Shown here: positions 8,849 to 16,850 of the stretch, piece after piece | Layout: each line of letters opens with the position of its first letter | Numbering within the stretch: the stretch's first letter is position 1 | NCBI GenBank assembly: GCA_963834365.1 | Contig: CAWIBS010000029.1 | Span: 62,001 to 126,000 of the forward strand | Source of the DNA: CAWJAP01 sp963834365 | GTDB lineage: Bacteria > Acidobacteriota > Vicinamibacteria > Vicinamibacterales > Vicinamibacteraceae | Direction: 5' to 3' | DNA: 64,000 nucleotides | Made by a program: the position numbers and the translations under genes | Notes under the pieces: model-generated | What the model was told of the DNA's origin: nothing | Seen by the model: the letters and a program-made list of their open reading frames with translations, nothing else | Database searches by the model: none

Positions 8849-9940
8849 CAGGATGCCTCCGTCCAAAGCAGGTCAACGGGCGCTTCCAGGAAGCGTGAGT
8901 ATGCGCCGGCGGCTTCGGCAACCGAGCGACGGTTGCGCTCGTTCAGCGGGTGGATGGGCACGACACGAACTTCGATCCGGCCCGCGCGCACGACGGCTCT
9001 CCACGTTCCCGCGAAGCGCCCGTCGACGATGAGGAACTGCGCGTAGACGTCGATCGGAATCGACGCGAGATCGACGCTCGAGGCGCGCGCCAGTTCCCGG
9101 TCCTTGTAGGCAATCAGATACTCGTCATAGGTTGGCACGAGATGGGCGCTCGGCGCCACGGGTGGTGCCGTGCCCCTCGCCGCGCCGAAATAGTACCGAG
9201 CGCTCGCCGTTGACATGACGGGCGAGCGGCGGCTTCACCATCTCGATGCCGGCCTGCGCGTCCCGGACCGTGAGACCCGACCACCACACGAAGTCGCGCA
9301 CCGTGGCCGGCCCGTGACTGGTGAAAAAACGGCGGACGATCTCCGCGAGCGACTGGTCGCGGTCGAGCGTGCGGGCCCCGGGCGCACGTTCGTCCAGCAG
9401 GGCGTAGGTGAACTGCTTGCCGCGCCTCGGGCCGCTGCAGATCACGCCCTCGAGCTCCGCATGCATCACGAACGAGGCGAGCCGGAGTCCCGCCGCCACG
9501 AGGCCGCCGCGTGCCAGGGCCGCACCGAGCTCGGCTCGCGTCAGGTGGACCCGGTCGCGAAGCGCCCGCTCGAAGATCACGCGGCTGCGCTTGAGCCCTG
9601 CGGGATCCAGCCCCGTCTGCCGGTAGATGTAGGCGCTCGCCGCGTGCACGCGCGGCGACGTCAGCGCCAGCAGCCAGCGGATGTCGGCCGGCGTCACGAA
9701 GTGCCATGTCGGTCGCATCACGTGCGTACGCAGGATGCGGCCATCGTCGAACGCACGCTCGACCGCTGCGTCGGTGAGCCCCTTCGCGCGCAGGCCCAGG
9801 GCCCATCTGGCGCCCGGGTACTCCTGCGCCTGCACGGCGCCGAGCCAGGCGACGACGTCCTCGGGCTTGCGAAACGAGGTCTGCGAGAGTCTCTGGTTCT
9901 TCAGCCGCCGCGCGAGAAGGTCGATCCCCGCCGTGCCCAT
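8848..9940 (-). CDS. Winged helix DNA-binding domain protein (YcaQ/AlkZ-like family), frameshifted
   Basis: It starts MGTAGIDLLARRLKNQRL at ATG 9940. EDVVAWLGAVQAQEYPGARWALG, RTHVMRPTWHFV and IRWLLALTSPRV are characteristic of the HTH_42 group that includes DNA-crosslink glycosylases (AlkZ/YcaQ) and many uncharacterised actinobacterial and acidobacterial homologues. Near 9195 the frame changes and the family-like C-terminus (LVPTYDEYLIAYKDR, then FLIVDGRFAGTWR) runs to TGA 8850-8848. The protein is about 363 residues. The C-terminal half is of the VDG(R/Q)xxGTWR type seen in the non-AlkZ subgroup, so glycosylase activity is not asserted. The stop overlaps the start of the dehydrogenase small subunit. 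Confidence 0.8.
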
Positions 9941-9949
9941 GGAACGACG

Positions 9950-10669
9950 CTACCGGGCACCCGGCTTGAACGTCAGCGGCAGACTCCCTGGCCCTTGCGT
10001 CCAGGTGCCGACGATCTGGCCATCCTTCACTTCGCCGTCGTACGAGCCACCGACGCTCCTGACCGTGAACGCAGCCGGGAACCGGTCTGGACGATCGAAT
10101 CGATGGTCAGCTCGGCTCCTCCCTGATCCACGCTGACGAGCGTGCCGCTCGCGACACCCGATTGATTGGCCAGCTTGAGGACCAGCCGCAGCGTCTTGCC
10201 GCCGGCATCGAGCGTGCCTTCCCACGATCCCTCGAGCTCCTTGCCGATCGGCGTGCTCTTGGCCACCGGCTCGAACTTCGCCTCACCGTTCCACGCCAGC
10301 TTGAAGGGCATCGTCGCGCCCGACTGCGAATAATCGCCGGAGAGCGAGCGCGTGTCCTGGGCGTAGGTGCCCTTGAAGCGGGGATCGCCGGGTCCGCCCT
10401 TCAGCGCGAAGCTCACGGCCGTCCCGGCGACGACGATGTCCGACAGCGGAAAGCCTTTCAGGTTCTGGCTGGGAATCGTGATCGTGCCCATCCATTTCCC
10501 GTCGGTGCCAGGGCGCGAGATCGATCTCGATGGCAAGGGCCTGGTTCGGGACGTCGATGGTGCCGATCCAGTGTCCCGACGGCCCGGCCGGCGACTGGGC
10601 GATGGTCGCGGTTCCGAGGACGATGAGCGTGACGAGCGACGCGCCGATCCGACTCGTGCAGAAGTGCAT
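9950..10669 (-). CDS. Secreted beta-rich protein with two tandem homologous domains, frameshifted
   Basis: ATG 10669 follows TGGGGGAA, a fair ribosome site, and starts a signal peptide (MHFCTSRIGASLVTLIVLGT). Two related domains follow: GHWIGTIDVPNQALAIEIDL, LSGDYSQSGATMPFKLAW and then GSWEGTLDAGGKTLRLVLKL, QIVGTWTQGPGSLPLTFKPG. Each has an opening GxWxGTxD strand and a closing xGxWxQxGxxxPLxF strand. Frames change near 10510 and 10085. Such domains occur alone or at the N-terminus of alpha/beta hydrolases in Acidobacteria. No function is known to me; an extracytoplasmic binding role is possible. Confidence 0.7.
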
Positions 10670-10763
10670 GGATTCCCCCACAAGACCTGTGTGAGGAGAT
10701 AGTAGGCCGGTCGCGGCAGATACGCCAGTTCAGCGGATCTCGCGGGAGTGCTACGGTACCCGG

Positions 10764-11387
10764 GTGGAGATCGGGCCGGGCGCCTTTCACCTGCCGCAGC
10801 GTCTATCGCTCGACCAGCAGCGCGCGCTCCTCGATCGCTGCCGGGCACTCATGGACGGCGCGGTTCCAGGCTACGTGCCGGTCGTGCGCGGCGGCGGACG
10901 GATGCACGTCCGCATGCTCTGCCTGGGACGGCACTGGAACGGGAAGACGTACGCCTACGAGCCGACGCGCGCCGACTTCGACGGCCTGCCGGTGCCGCCG
11001 ATTCCGGAGGAGCTCAGCGCTCTGGCCGGCGGGATCGCGCGCGACGTCGGCATGCACCTCGATGCCGACCTCTGCATCATGAATCTGTACGACGCCGACG
11101 GACGCATGGGGCTGCACCAGGACAAGGACGAGCACGAGCGTTCGCTCGCCGCCGGCATCCCTGTCGTCTCGGTCTCGATTGGGGACACGGCGAGGTTCCT
11201 GCTGGGCGGTGTGCGGCGCCGCGATCCGGTCCAGCCGCTGCCGCTCGAGTCGGGCGATGCGTTCGTCTTCGGCGGCCCGGCGCGCCTGCGGTATCACGGC
11301 GTCTCACGGATCATTCCCGGGACCGCTCCGCCCGGACTGGGCATCGAGGGCCGGTTCAATCTGACGTTCCGCCAATACGACATTTAG
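10764..11387 (+). CDS. alkB: AlkB-like 2-oxoglutarate/Fe(II) DNA dealkylase
   Basis: A 207-residue protein starting at GTG 10764. NLYDADGRMGLHQDKDE contains the HxD iron motif (His118, Asp120). The second iron His is His178 in RLRYHGVSRI, and the RFNLTFR C-terminus gives the arginine pair that binds 2-oxoglutarate and substrate. Length and motif order match Escherichia coli AlkB, which oxidatively removes 1-methyladenine and 3-methylcytosine. The N-terminal PGAFHLPQRLSLDQQRALL is also AlkB-like. Transcription probably ends at the long hairpin that begins at its stop codon. Confidence 0.9.
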   Translation: MEIGPGAFHLPQRLSLDQQRALLDRCRALMDGAVPGYVPVVRGGGRMHVRMLCLGRHWNGKTYAYEPTRADFDGLPVPPIPEELSALAGGIARDVGMHLDADLCIMNLYDADGRMGLHQDKDEHERSLAAGIPVVSVSIGDTARFLLGGVRRRDPVQPLPLESGDAFVFGGPARLRYHGVSRIIPGTAPPGLGIEGRFNLTFRQYDI

Positions 11388-11526
11388 GAAGGCACAAGGC
11401 ACAAGGCACAAGGTCGGAGGCTTGCCATGGTGCCAGCTTCGGTTGGCCTTGGCGTTCGAATCCCTTCTTTTCTTCCTTCTTCCTTTGACCTTCCTTGTGC
11501 CTTGTGCCTCGTGCCTTGTGCCTTCC
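11387..11526. repeat. Long inverted repeat built of GGCACAA heptamers
   Basis: GGAAGGCACAAGGCACAAGG at 11387 onward (left arm to 11415) is mirrored at 11487-11526 by GACC followed by CTTGTGCC units ending TGTGCCTTCC. The arms enclose about 70 bp with a pyrimidine run. It fills the convergent gap between alkB and the ROK gene and probably terminates both. Confidence 0.65.
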
Positions 11527-11543
11527 TGAGGTCCGTGCGACGC

Positions 11544-12746
11544 CTACGCGATGTTCAGTGCGCCGAAATGCTGCTGGACGACCAGCGTCACGGCGCCGCG
11601 CAGACGCGGCTGCGTCGCGCGGTCGGTGGCGACGATGCGCGTGGGGGCGTTGGCAAGCGTCCGCTGAGCGACGACGTCGGAGACGATGGGCCCGACGCGA
11701 TCCCAGGCCCCCGTCACCTCGCCGATGATCACGATGACTTCCGGCGCGAGCCCCGTCATCAGGTTGGCGATCCCGATCCCGAGATAGCGCGCCATGCGCT
11801 CGACGGCCCGTACGGCGTGTTCGTCACCCGTCGCGGCGCGGTTCAGGAGCTCCTCGAAGCGCAGCCCGCCACGCGTGTCTTGAAGCGGTACCTCGGTTCC
11901 CGTGGACTCACTGAGGTAGTGCTGCACGGCCGCCGAGCTCGACGCATAGCGCTCCCAGCATCCCCGCTTGCCGCAACGGCACGGCGGGCCGCTGTCGTCC
12001 ACCGTGATGTGCCCGAACTCGCCGGCCAGCGCGCCCGCACCGTGCACGAGCTGGCCGTTCAGGAGCAGACCGACGCCGATGCCCTCGGAAACCGTGACCG
12101 CAACCAGATGCCGGACGTGCTCGGGATGGCGTCCGAACCAGAGCTCGGCCAGTGCGCACGCATTGGCCGCGTTCTCGAGGACGGCCGGCAGGTTCACGGC
12201 TTCCTGGACGAGGTGTCGCAGGTTCACGTGCGCCCAGCCGAGGTTCGGCGCAAACACCAGGCGCCCCTCCGCATCGACACGCCCGGGCAAACTGACGCCG
12301 ATACCCTCGCAGCGGACGCGCGGATGCGCGGCCCTGATCTCCGCAGCGGCGCGTGCGAGCGCGGTCGCAAACGCTTCCGGGTCGGATGGAGTGTCGAAGG
12401 ACGCCTGGCCGACAAAGCGGGCGTCGAGGCCGGCGAGTCCGATGGTCGTCGTCTCCGGCCGCAGGTCGACGCCCAGGATGCTGATACGCCCGGCGTTGAG
12501 GTGAAGAGATCGTGGCCGGCGTCCTCGCGGCACGTAGCCCGCCGCGCCTTCGGTGACCCAGCCTTCCTCGATCAACTGATCGATGATGGACGAGACCGTG
12601 CTGCGTTGGAGCCCTGATTTCCGGGCGAGATCGGCGCGCGACAACGGCTGGTCGCCGCGGATGAAGTTGAGCGCGATTCGCCGGTTGATCTGACGGGCCG
12701 TTTCACTCGTGGCGACCCGGAAGTTCGTGAGATCGATTTTGCGCAT
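11544..12746 (-). CDS. ROK-family transcriptional regulator
   Basis: Start ATG 12746 gives MRKIDLTNFRVATSETARQI and about 400 residues; an upstream in-frame start at 12824 would add a non-conserved tail. Residues 15-75 form a MarR-like winged helix (LSRADLARKSGLQRSTVSSI). The rest is the ROK sugar-kinase fold: ILGVDLRPETTTIGLAG, GIGVSLPGRVD, ENAANACALAELWFG and the zinc motif CRCGKRGCWE. HITVDDSGPPC provides the zinc His. This is the NagC/Mlc/XylR arrangement, so it is a DNA-binding regulator responding to a sugar or sugar phosphate. The target is unknown; no sugar operon is adjacent. Confidence 0.9.
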   Translation of the reverse strand: MRKIDLTNFRVATSETARQINRRIALNFIRGDQPLSRADLARKSGLQRSTVSSIIDQLIEEGWVTEGAAGYVPRGRRPRSLHLNAGRISILGVDLRPETTTIGLAGLDARFVGQASFDTPSDPEAFATALARAAAEIRAAHPRVRCEGIGVSLPGRVDAEGRLVFAPNLGWAHVNLRHLVQEAVNLPAVLENAANACALAELWFGRHPEHVRHLVAVTVSEGIGVGLLLNGQLVHGAGALAGEFGHITVDDSGPPCRCGKRGCWERYASSSAAVQHYLSESTGTEVPLQDTRGGLRFEELLNRAATGDEHAVRAVERMARYLGIGIANLMTGLAPEVIVIIGEVTGAWDRVGPIVSDVVAQRTLANAPTRIVATDRATQPRLRGAVTLVVQQHFGALNIA

Positions 12747-13177
12747 GCGGCGAGCACGTGACGTCCCCGGAGCCGGGCGCATCACCCGCCCGTTTAGTTC
12801 GTGGCGCAAACGATAGGCCCGCACCCTCCGAGTGTCAAGAACCGGATTGTCGCTGCTACGATGAACAGCGCCCGGGCGCCGCCAGCGAGTGTGACGTCTC
12901 GCGGTCCACGCGGATCGAATGACGTCGGCGCTGACAGTGCTCAGATCCTGAAGCGGCAGGCAGCTGGTGTGTGGGAGGCGGCTCAGCCGAAGTGGCCCCT
13001 TGCGTCACGCAAGCGGGCGGGCCGTGCTACACTACGTCACGCTTTTTCGGGCCCTGTCGCTCAATCCGCCGCTCGCCGGCCGACCGCGTCAGCTCCTCCT
13101 CAAAGCCCACGCTCCACGCATCCCGCGCAGCGTCACCTCACTCACTCACTCACTCTCTCGACACAGGAGTTCACGGC
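12747..13177. other. Intergenic region between divergent ROK and cold-shock genes
   Basis: This 431-bp stretch has no convincing gene. It holds a palindrome TTGCGT-C-ACGCAA (13000-13012), a TACACT box (13028-13033) that could be the csp -10 element, and a CTCA microsatellite (about 13137-13155). A long untranslated leader is usual for cold-shock genes. No clear -35 at proper spacing was found. Confidence 0.5.
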
Positions 13178-13381
13178 ATGGCAACTAATGGCACCATCAA
13201 GCGCCTGGTGCGCGACAAGGGCTTCGGCTTCGTTGCGGCGCAGGACGGCAACGAATACTTCTTCCACCAGTCCGCGTGCAACAACGTCTCGTTCGACTCG
13301 CTGCGCGAAGGCGATTCGGTGACCTTCGAGAAGGGGCAGGGTCCCAAGGGTCCCCGCGCCGAGAACGTCAGCCGGGCCTGA
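13178..13381 (+). CDS. Cold-shock domain protein (CspA family)
   Basis: A 67-residue protein. KRLVRDKGFGFVAAQDG and NEYFFHQSACN contain the RNP1 (KGFGFV) and RNP2 (FFHQSA) nucleic-acid-binding motifs of the single cold-shock domain. ATG 13178 has AGGAG eight bases upstream. Members bind single-stranded RNA and DNA and act as RNA chaperones. The gene is followed by a strong terminator and preceded by a long leader, consistent with separate transcription. Confidence 0.95.
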   Translation: MATNGTIKRLVRDKGFGFVAAQDGNEYFFHQSACNNVSFDSLREGDSVTFEKGQGPKGPRAENVSRA

Positions 13382-13394
13382 ACGGGCATTGACC

Positions 13395-13440
13395 GGGGCC
13401 GGCCGTCTCCTGAACGCGGAGGCGCCCGGCCCCTCCTTTT
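13395..13440 (+). terminator. Intrinsic terminator of the cold-shock gene
   Basis: GGGGCCGGCCGTCTCC and GGAGGCGCCCGGCCCC form a 16-bp stem with two mismatches around TGAACGC, followed by TCCTTTT. Confidence 0.85.
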
Positions 13441-13479
13441 GCTGATTTTAACTACAGTGTGAGCTATAAGTTCCCGCGC

Positions 13480-13810
13480 ATGCCCTCGATCGGCGACTTC
13501 GAACAGTTGATCCTGATGGCCCTCCTGCGTCTGGGGGCCGACGCCGACGGCGTCGCCATCCGGCGCGAGATCGACACGCGCACGTCGCGCGCCATCTCGT
13601 CCGGCGCGCTCTATACCGCGCTCAGCCGGCTCGAGTCGCGGGGCTTCGTCTCGTCGCATCTCGGCGAGCCGACGCCGACAACGCGGCGGCAAGCGCCGGC
13701 GCCACTACACCATGCGCCCGCCCGGCGAAGACGCCTTGACTCGCGTCTATGAATCGCTGCGTCAAATGGCGAGCGGCCTCGGTGTCCGACTCCGCAGTCA
13801 GCGATCGTGA
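13480..13810 (+). CDS. PadR-family transcriptional regulator, frameshifted
   Basis: ATG 13480 (GTG 13459 also in frame) starts MPSIGDFEQLILMALLRLG, the typical acidobacterial PadR opening. AISSGALYTALSRLESRGFV is the recognition helix and wing. The frame changes near 13680; the other frame continues RRRHYTMRPPGEDALTRVYE and ends at TGA 13808-13810. The length of about 110 residues is that of the small PadR subgroup. In Acidobacteria these genes usually precede ABC-type permeases, but none follows here; only a 17-codon ATG frame (13856) with no likeness to a permease is seen. Confidence 0.8.
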
Positions 13811-14131
13811 TGCGTCCCGCACCGCGTCAGCCATGCTCGCCGACCAGATCTACGCATGAGTTGGGACGTGCACCTGTTCGCAGAGCGCGGGGATGGCGTT
13901 GTCTAGATCAAGGGCCCGAACGCCCCTGCCCACGCGTTCCACCCATCTTCACGGGACGCGCCCGGAGGCGACCTGGCCCCGCTGAGGCGGCTGATGCGGA
14001 CCCACTCCGCACGGTCGCCTCAATCTTTTTCAGGCCAGCCCGGCTTCCTACGCAAATCGGGGGAACGACATCCGATCGATCAGATCTTGTCCGTGGCTGA
14101 TTTCGTCAGATCTTGTCCGCGGCTGATCTGG
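13811..14131. other. Intergenic region with CAGATCTTGTCCGTGGC repeats
   Basis: No gene is supported. From 14078 to 14150 there are three copies of a TCAGATCTTGTCCGTGGC-like unit, about 25 bp apart; the last runs into the 3' end of the minus-strand DUF1579 gene. Confidence 0.6.
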
Positions 14132-14701
14132 TCAGAGCTTGTCCGTGGCCAATTTGCGGCGTGTGTAGGTGATGCGCATCATCATCGCCTCCTTGCCGTC
14201 GGGGCCGGGACCGTACATCGTGAAGACGCGGTTGTCCGGCGTCTTGTACTCGACGACCGAGCGCATCTTCACGACCTTGCCCGTCATGTCCGGACTCTCT
14301 GACGTGCCCGAGACGGTCTTTTTCTCGGCGTCCCATGTGGATTCGGACACCATGAGCCCGGCGGACATCGAGTCGGTCCAGCTGCCGACGTACTTTTTCT
14401 TCGCGGGATCATAGGTCGTCGTCCCGTGGCCATGAAACGTCATGCCCGGCATCATCTCGCCCTTGAAGTCGGTGATGAGGCACAGCCCGCCGCAGCCCAA
14501 TGTATTGGTCTCGACGCCTCTTGATATCGCGGGCGGAGCGCCCGGGGCCATGAACGACTCGACCGCGGCATCCCAGGTGCCCGCGTCCTCCTTCAAGAGC
14601 GCATGCTCGGGGCCGGGTTTGGGCATCGGCGGCTGAGCGGCTGCCGTCAAGGGCAACAATGCTCCGAGCGCCGCGAGCAGGGTCAGACGTCTCGGTGACA
14701 T
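14132..14701 (-). CDS. Secreted DUF1579-family protein
   Basis: A 189-residue protein starting at ATG 14701 behind a strong AAGGAGG site. It has a signal peptide (RLTLLAALGALLPLTAAA), then HALLKEDAGTWDAAVESFM, GLCLITDFKGEMMPGMTFHG, GTTTYDPAKKKYVGSWTDSM and MRSVVEYKTPDNRVFTMYG, which is the DUF1579 pattern of about 160 residues in a beta-barrel-like fold. The family has no assigned function. The last codons (LATDKL, stop) are written by the CAGATCTTGTCCGTGGC repeat in reverse, so the natural C-terminus may have been replaced or extended by the repeat. Confidence 0.85.
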   Translation of the reverse strand: MSPRRLTLLAALGALLPLTAAAQPPMPKPGPEHALLKEDAGTWDAAVESFMAPGAPPAISRGVETNTLGCGGLCLITDFKGEMMPGMTFHGHGTTTYDPAKKKYVGSWTDSMSAGLMVSESTWDAEKKTVSGTSESPDMTGKVVKMRSVVEYKTPDNRVFTMYGPGPDGKEAMMMRITYTRRKLATDKL

Positions 14702-14845
14702 GGATCCTCCTTTGCGGAAGCGGGCGAGGTGCACGGAAAGATCCGGCCCGTTCGGACGGATCAGCGAGTGGGATTGTGAGCCTCGAGCCGCCGCGAGGGC
14801 AAGGCCCCGGAACCGTGGCCTGCCATCGACACGTCTACGAAAGCT

Positions 14846-15829
14846 GTGGAGACACTGGAGCATTGGCGGGGTCAGAGGTCCGATCACTTCGACATCGGCC
14901 GGCAGCAGTTCTTCAACCCCTGGAAGAACACTGACAAGCGTTTCAGCGACCTGCTGTTGTGGTGGGCGACCAGCCGACGGCGGCCGTGGCCCCAGTCGGT
15001 GGTCAACCTTCCGTATCCCGATCCGCCCGACCTTCTTCCACCCGGCGCCTGTGCGCTCACCTCGATCGGTCACGCCAGCCTGCTGGTCCGTCTCGGAGAC
15101 GTCACGCTGCTGACCGACCCGCAGTTCTCGACGCACGCCGGGGCGTTCGGTCGGCTGGGGGCGCGTCGTGTTCGCGAGCCGGGCCTTTCACGGCATCGCC
15201 TGCCCGCGCTCAATCTCGTCTTCGTCAGCCACAGCCACTACGACCATCTCGACGTGCGCTCGCTGCGCTGGCTCGACGAGCATCGCTCGCCCCTGTTCGT
15301 CACCTGCCTCGGCCTGAAGCGCACGCTGAAGCGTTGCGGCCTGCGCCGGGTGGTCGAGCTCGACTGGTGGGACTCGCTGGCCGTGGGAGCGACGGTGCTC
15401 ACCGTCACACCGGCCCAGCACTGGTCGAACCGGACGATGTTCGACCTGCGTCGCTCGCTGTGGGGCGGCTGTCATCTGCGGCATCGCGACGGTGGCACCG
15501 TCTATTTCGCCGGTGACACCGCCTACGCGCCGTTCTTCACCGACATTCGGCTGCGGCTTGGCGCGCCGGCCGTGGCGCTGCTGCCCATCGGCGCCTACGA
15601 GCCGCGATGGTTCATGCAGGATCACCACATGAACCCGCACGAAGCCGTGTGTGCGCATCGCGATCTCGGCGCGCGCACCTCGTTCGCGATGCACTTCGGG
15701 GTCTTCCGCCTGACCGACGAAGGCTTCGACGATCCGGTGCTGGCGCTGGCACGAGCTCGCGCTGAAAACAGCGTCGCGGCCGATGCATTCCGGACGCTGG
15801 ACGTCGGCGAGTCCGTGATTGTCCAGTAG
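14846..15829 (+). CDS. Metallo-beta-lactamase-fold hydrolase, NAPE-PLD-like
   Basis: A 327-residue protein starting at GTG 14846. LVFVSHSHYDHLDVRSLRWL contains the HxHxDH metal motif. LLTDPQFS, TVTPAQHWSNRTMFD, GGTVYFAGDTAYAPFF and LPIGAYEPRWFMQDHHMNP are the diagnostic blocks of the N-acyl-phosphatidylethanolamine phospholipase D / UlaG-like branch, and the GDT Asp bridges the two zinc ions. No signal peptide is seen. Bacterial members may act on phospholipid-like phosphodiesters, but activity is unproven. It stands alone between the DUF1579 gene and the LolA-like gene. Confidence 0.88.
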   Translation: METLEHWRGQRSDHFDIGRQQFFNPWKNTDKRFSDLLLWWATSRRRPWPQSVVNLPYPDPPDLLPPGACALTSIGHASLLVRLGDVTLLTDPQFSTHAGAFGRLGARRVREPGLSRHRLPALNLVFVSHSHYDHLDVRSLRWLDEHRSPLFVTCLGLKRTLKRCGLRRVVELDWWDSLAVGATVLTVTPAQHWSNRTMFDLRRSLWGGCHLRHRDGGTVYFAGDTAYAPFFTDIRLRLGAPAVALLPIGAYEPRWFMQDHHMNPHEAVCAHRDLGARTSFAMHFGVFRLTDEGFDDPVLALARARAENSVAADAFRTLDVGESVIVQ

Positions 15830-15882
15830 ACCCGCGGCTCGTTTGTATGGACCGTCGTAGGGCCGCCTTCGGGCGGCCACGG

Positions 15883-15900
15883 GTCCGGCTGAAGCCGGAC
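15883..15900. repeat. REP-like palindrome GTCCGGCTGAAGCCGGAC
   Basis: Perfect copy followed by ACTACGTC, about 50 bp after the hydrolase stop and just before the convergent LolA-like gene end. Confidence 0.8.
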
Positions 15901-15924
15901 ACTACGTCTCTAGCGCTTCGACGT

Positions 15925-16671
15925 CTAGGGCGTCTTGGGGCTGGCCGGCATCGCAAAGAGTGCGTCATCGAGATCGGGGAGGATCTCGACCTTATCGACG
16001 CTGATGTTGAGCTGCGCGGTTTGCGGCCCCGAAATCTTCTGCGTAATCGTGTGAGCGATCGTGATCCCCTCGACGGGCTTGTAGTTGGAGAACACGCTCT
16101 CGACCGTCAGGGTGGCGTCGCCCTGCTTGATCTCGTTCACCGCCTTGAGCTCGAGCGCCGTGTCGGCGCTCAGGAACAGGATCTGTGACTGCCCGCTCTT
16201 CCGCGTCACCTTCAGCTTGTGCGCCTGCTGGCCCTCGACGGTCTCGGTGCCGAGCAGCTCGAGGGTGATGCCCTTGGTCTTGGAGTCCACGAACGGGCCG
16301 TCGATGTCGGCCTGGTCGCGGATGATGTCGAATTGCGGACCCTCGAGGGGCTGAGCTGCCGACGATCCCATCATCGGATTGACCGTCCAGGCTTTCGCAC
16401 CGTCGAACGCGGTGATCATCTGGTGGCCCTGGATCGACGACTCCTGCCGGAGCTTGTTGGGGCGCTCACTGGTGATCGTCACCGGAATCTCGACCCCCGG
16501 CGCCGGTGAAATCCGGCCCGTGATGCGCATCGCCTTGACCGCGCGGAGCTTTTCGACCCCACCCTTGGATTTCAGGTTTCTCGACACCAGATCCTCCACC
16601 GTCTGAGCCGAGGCGGCGCTGCCCAGCAGCGCAACGATCGTGGCGACACTGGCGAGCGAGCAGATGCGCAT
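15925..16671 (-). CDS. Secreted LolA/LolB-like lipoprotein-sorting-fold protein
   Basis: A 248-residue protein with a signal peptide (LASVATIVALLGSAASA). TVEDLVSRNLKSKGGVEKLR is the standard opening of the outer-membrane lipoprotein carrier-like fold. KAMRITGRISP, NKLRQESSIQGHQMITAFDG, LLGTETVEGQQAHKLKVT and FSNYKPVEGITIAHTIT follow in the expected order. Such single-copy homologues are numerous in Acidobacteria and are not true LolA; they probably bind a lipid or hydrophobic ligand in the periplasm. ATG 16671 is the first start in frame. No operon partner. Confidence 0.8.
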   Translation of the reverse strand: MRICSLASVATIVALLGSAASAQTVEDLVSRNLKSKGGVEKLRAVKAMRITGRISPAPGVEIPVTITSERPNKLRQESSIQGHQMITAFDGAKAWTVNPMMGSSAAQPLEGPQFDIIRDQADIDGPFVDSKTKGITLELLGTETVEGQQAHKLKVTRKSGQSQILFLSADTALELKAVNEIKQGDATLTVESVFSNYKPVEGITIAHTITQKISGPQTAQLNISVDKVEILPDLDDALFAMPASPKTP

Positions 16672-16680
16672 GGTGAAATC

Positions 16681-16838
16681 CTACCAGCTACCAACTACCA
16701 GGGACCAACTACCACGACCACTGGCCAAGTTATCAGCAAACAGTGCGCGACAATCAGCTTGCTTGGCAGCTTGTAGCTGGTCACTCGTGACCTGGTCGTT
16801 GTGAGTGGTCCGTTGGTAGCTCGTAGCTGGTCGTTGAA
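16681..16838. repeat. CCAGCTACCAACTACC / GTAGCTGGTCGTT repeats in opposite orientations
   Basis: TACCAGCTACCAACTACCAG units (16681-16730) and their complements TTGGTAGCTCGTAGCTGG (about 16769-16838) flank a short unique stretch, so the transcript could fold back. They lie directly upstream of the UGA-containing peroxiredoxin-like gene. Confidence 0.65.
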
Positions 16839-16850
16839 TTGGTCTCTTCC

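Noticed and set aside
11432..11465. tRNA-like T-arm GCGTTCGAATCCC
   Set aside because: Stem pairing is poor and no acceptor, D or anticodon arms can be drawn.
13856..13906. 17-codon ATG frame after padR
   Set aside because: Too short, no ribosome site, and no similarity to the permeases that usually follow padR.
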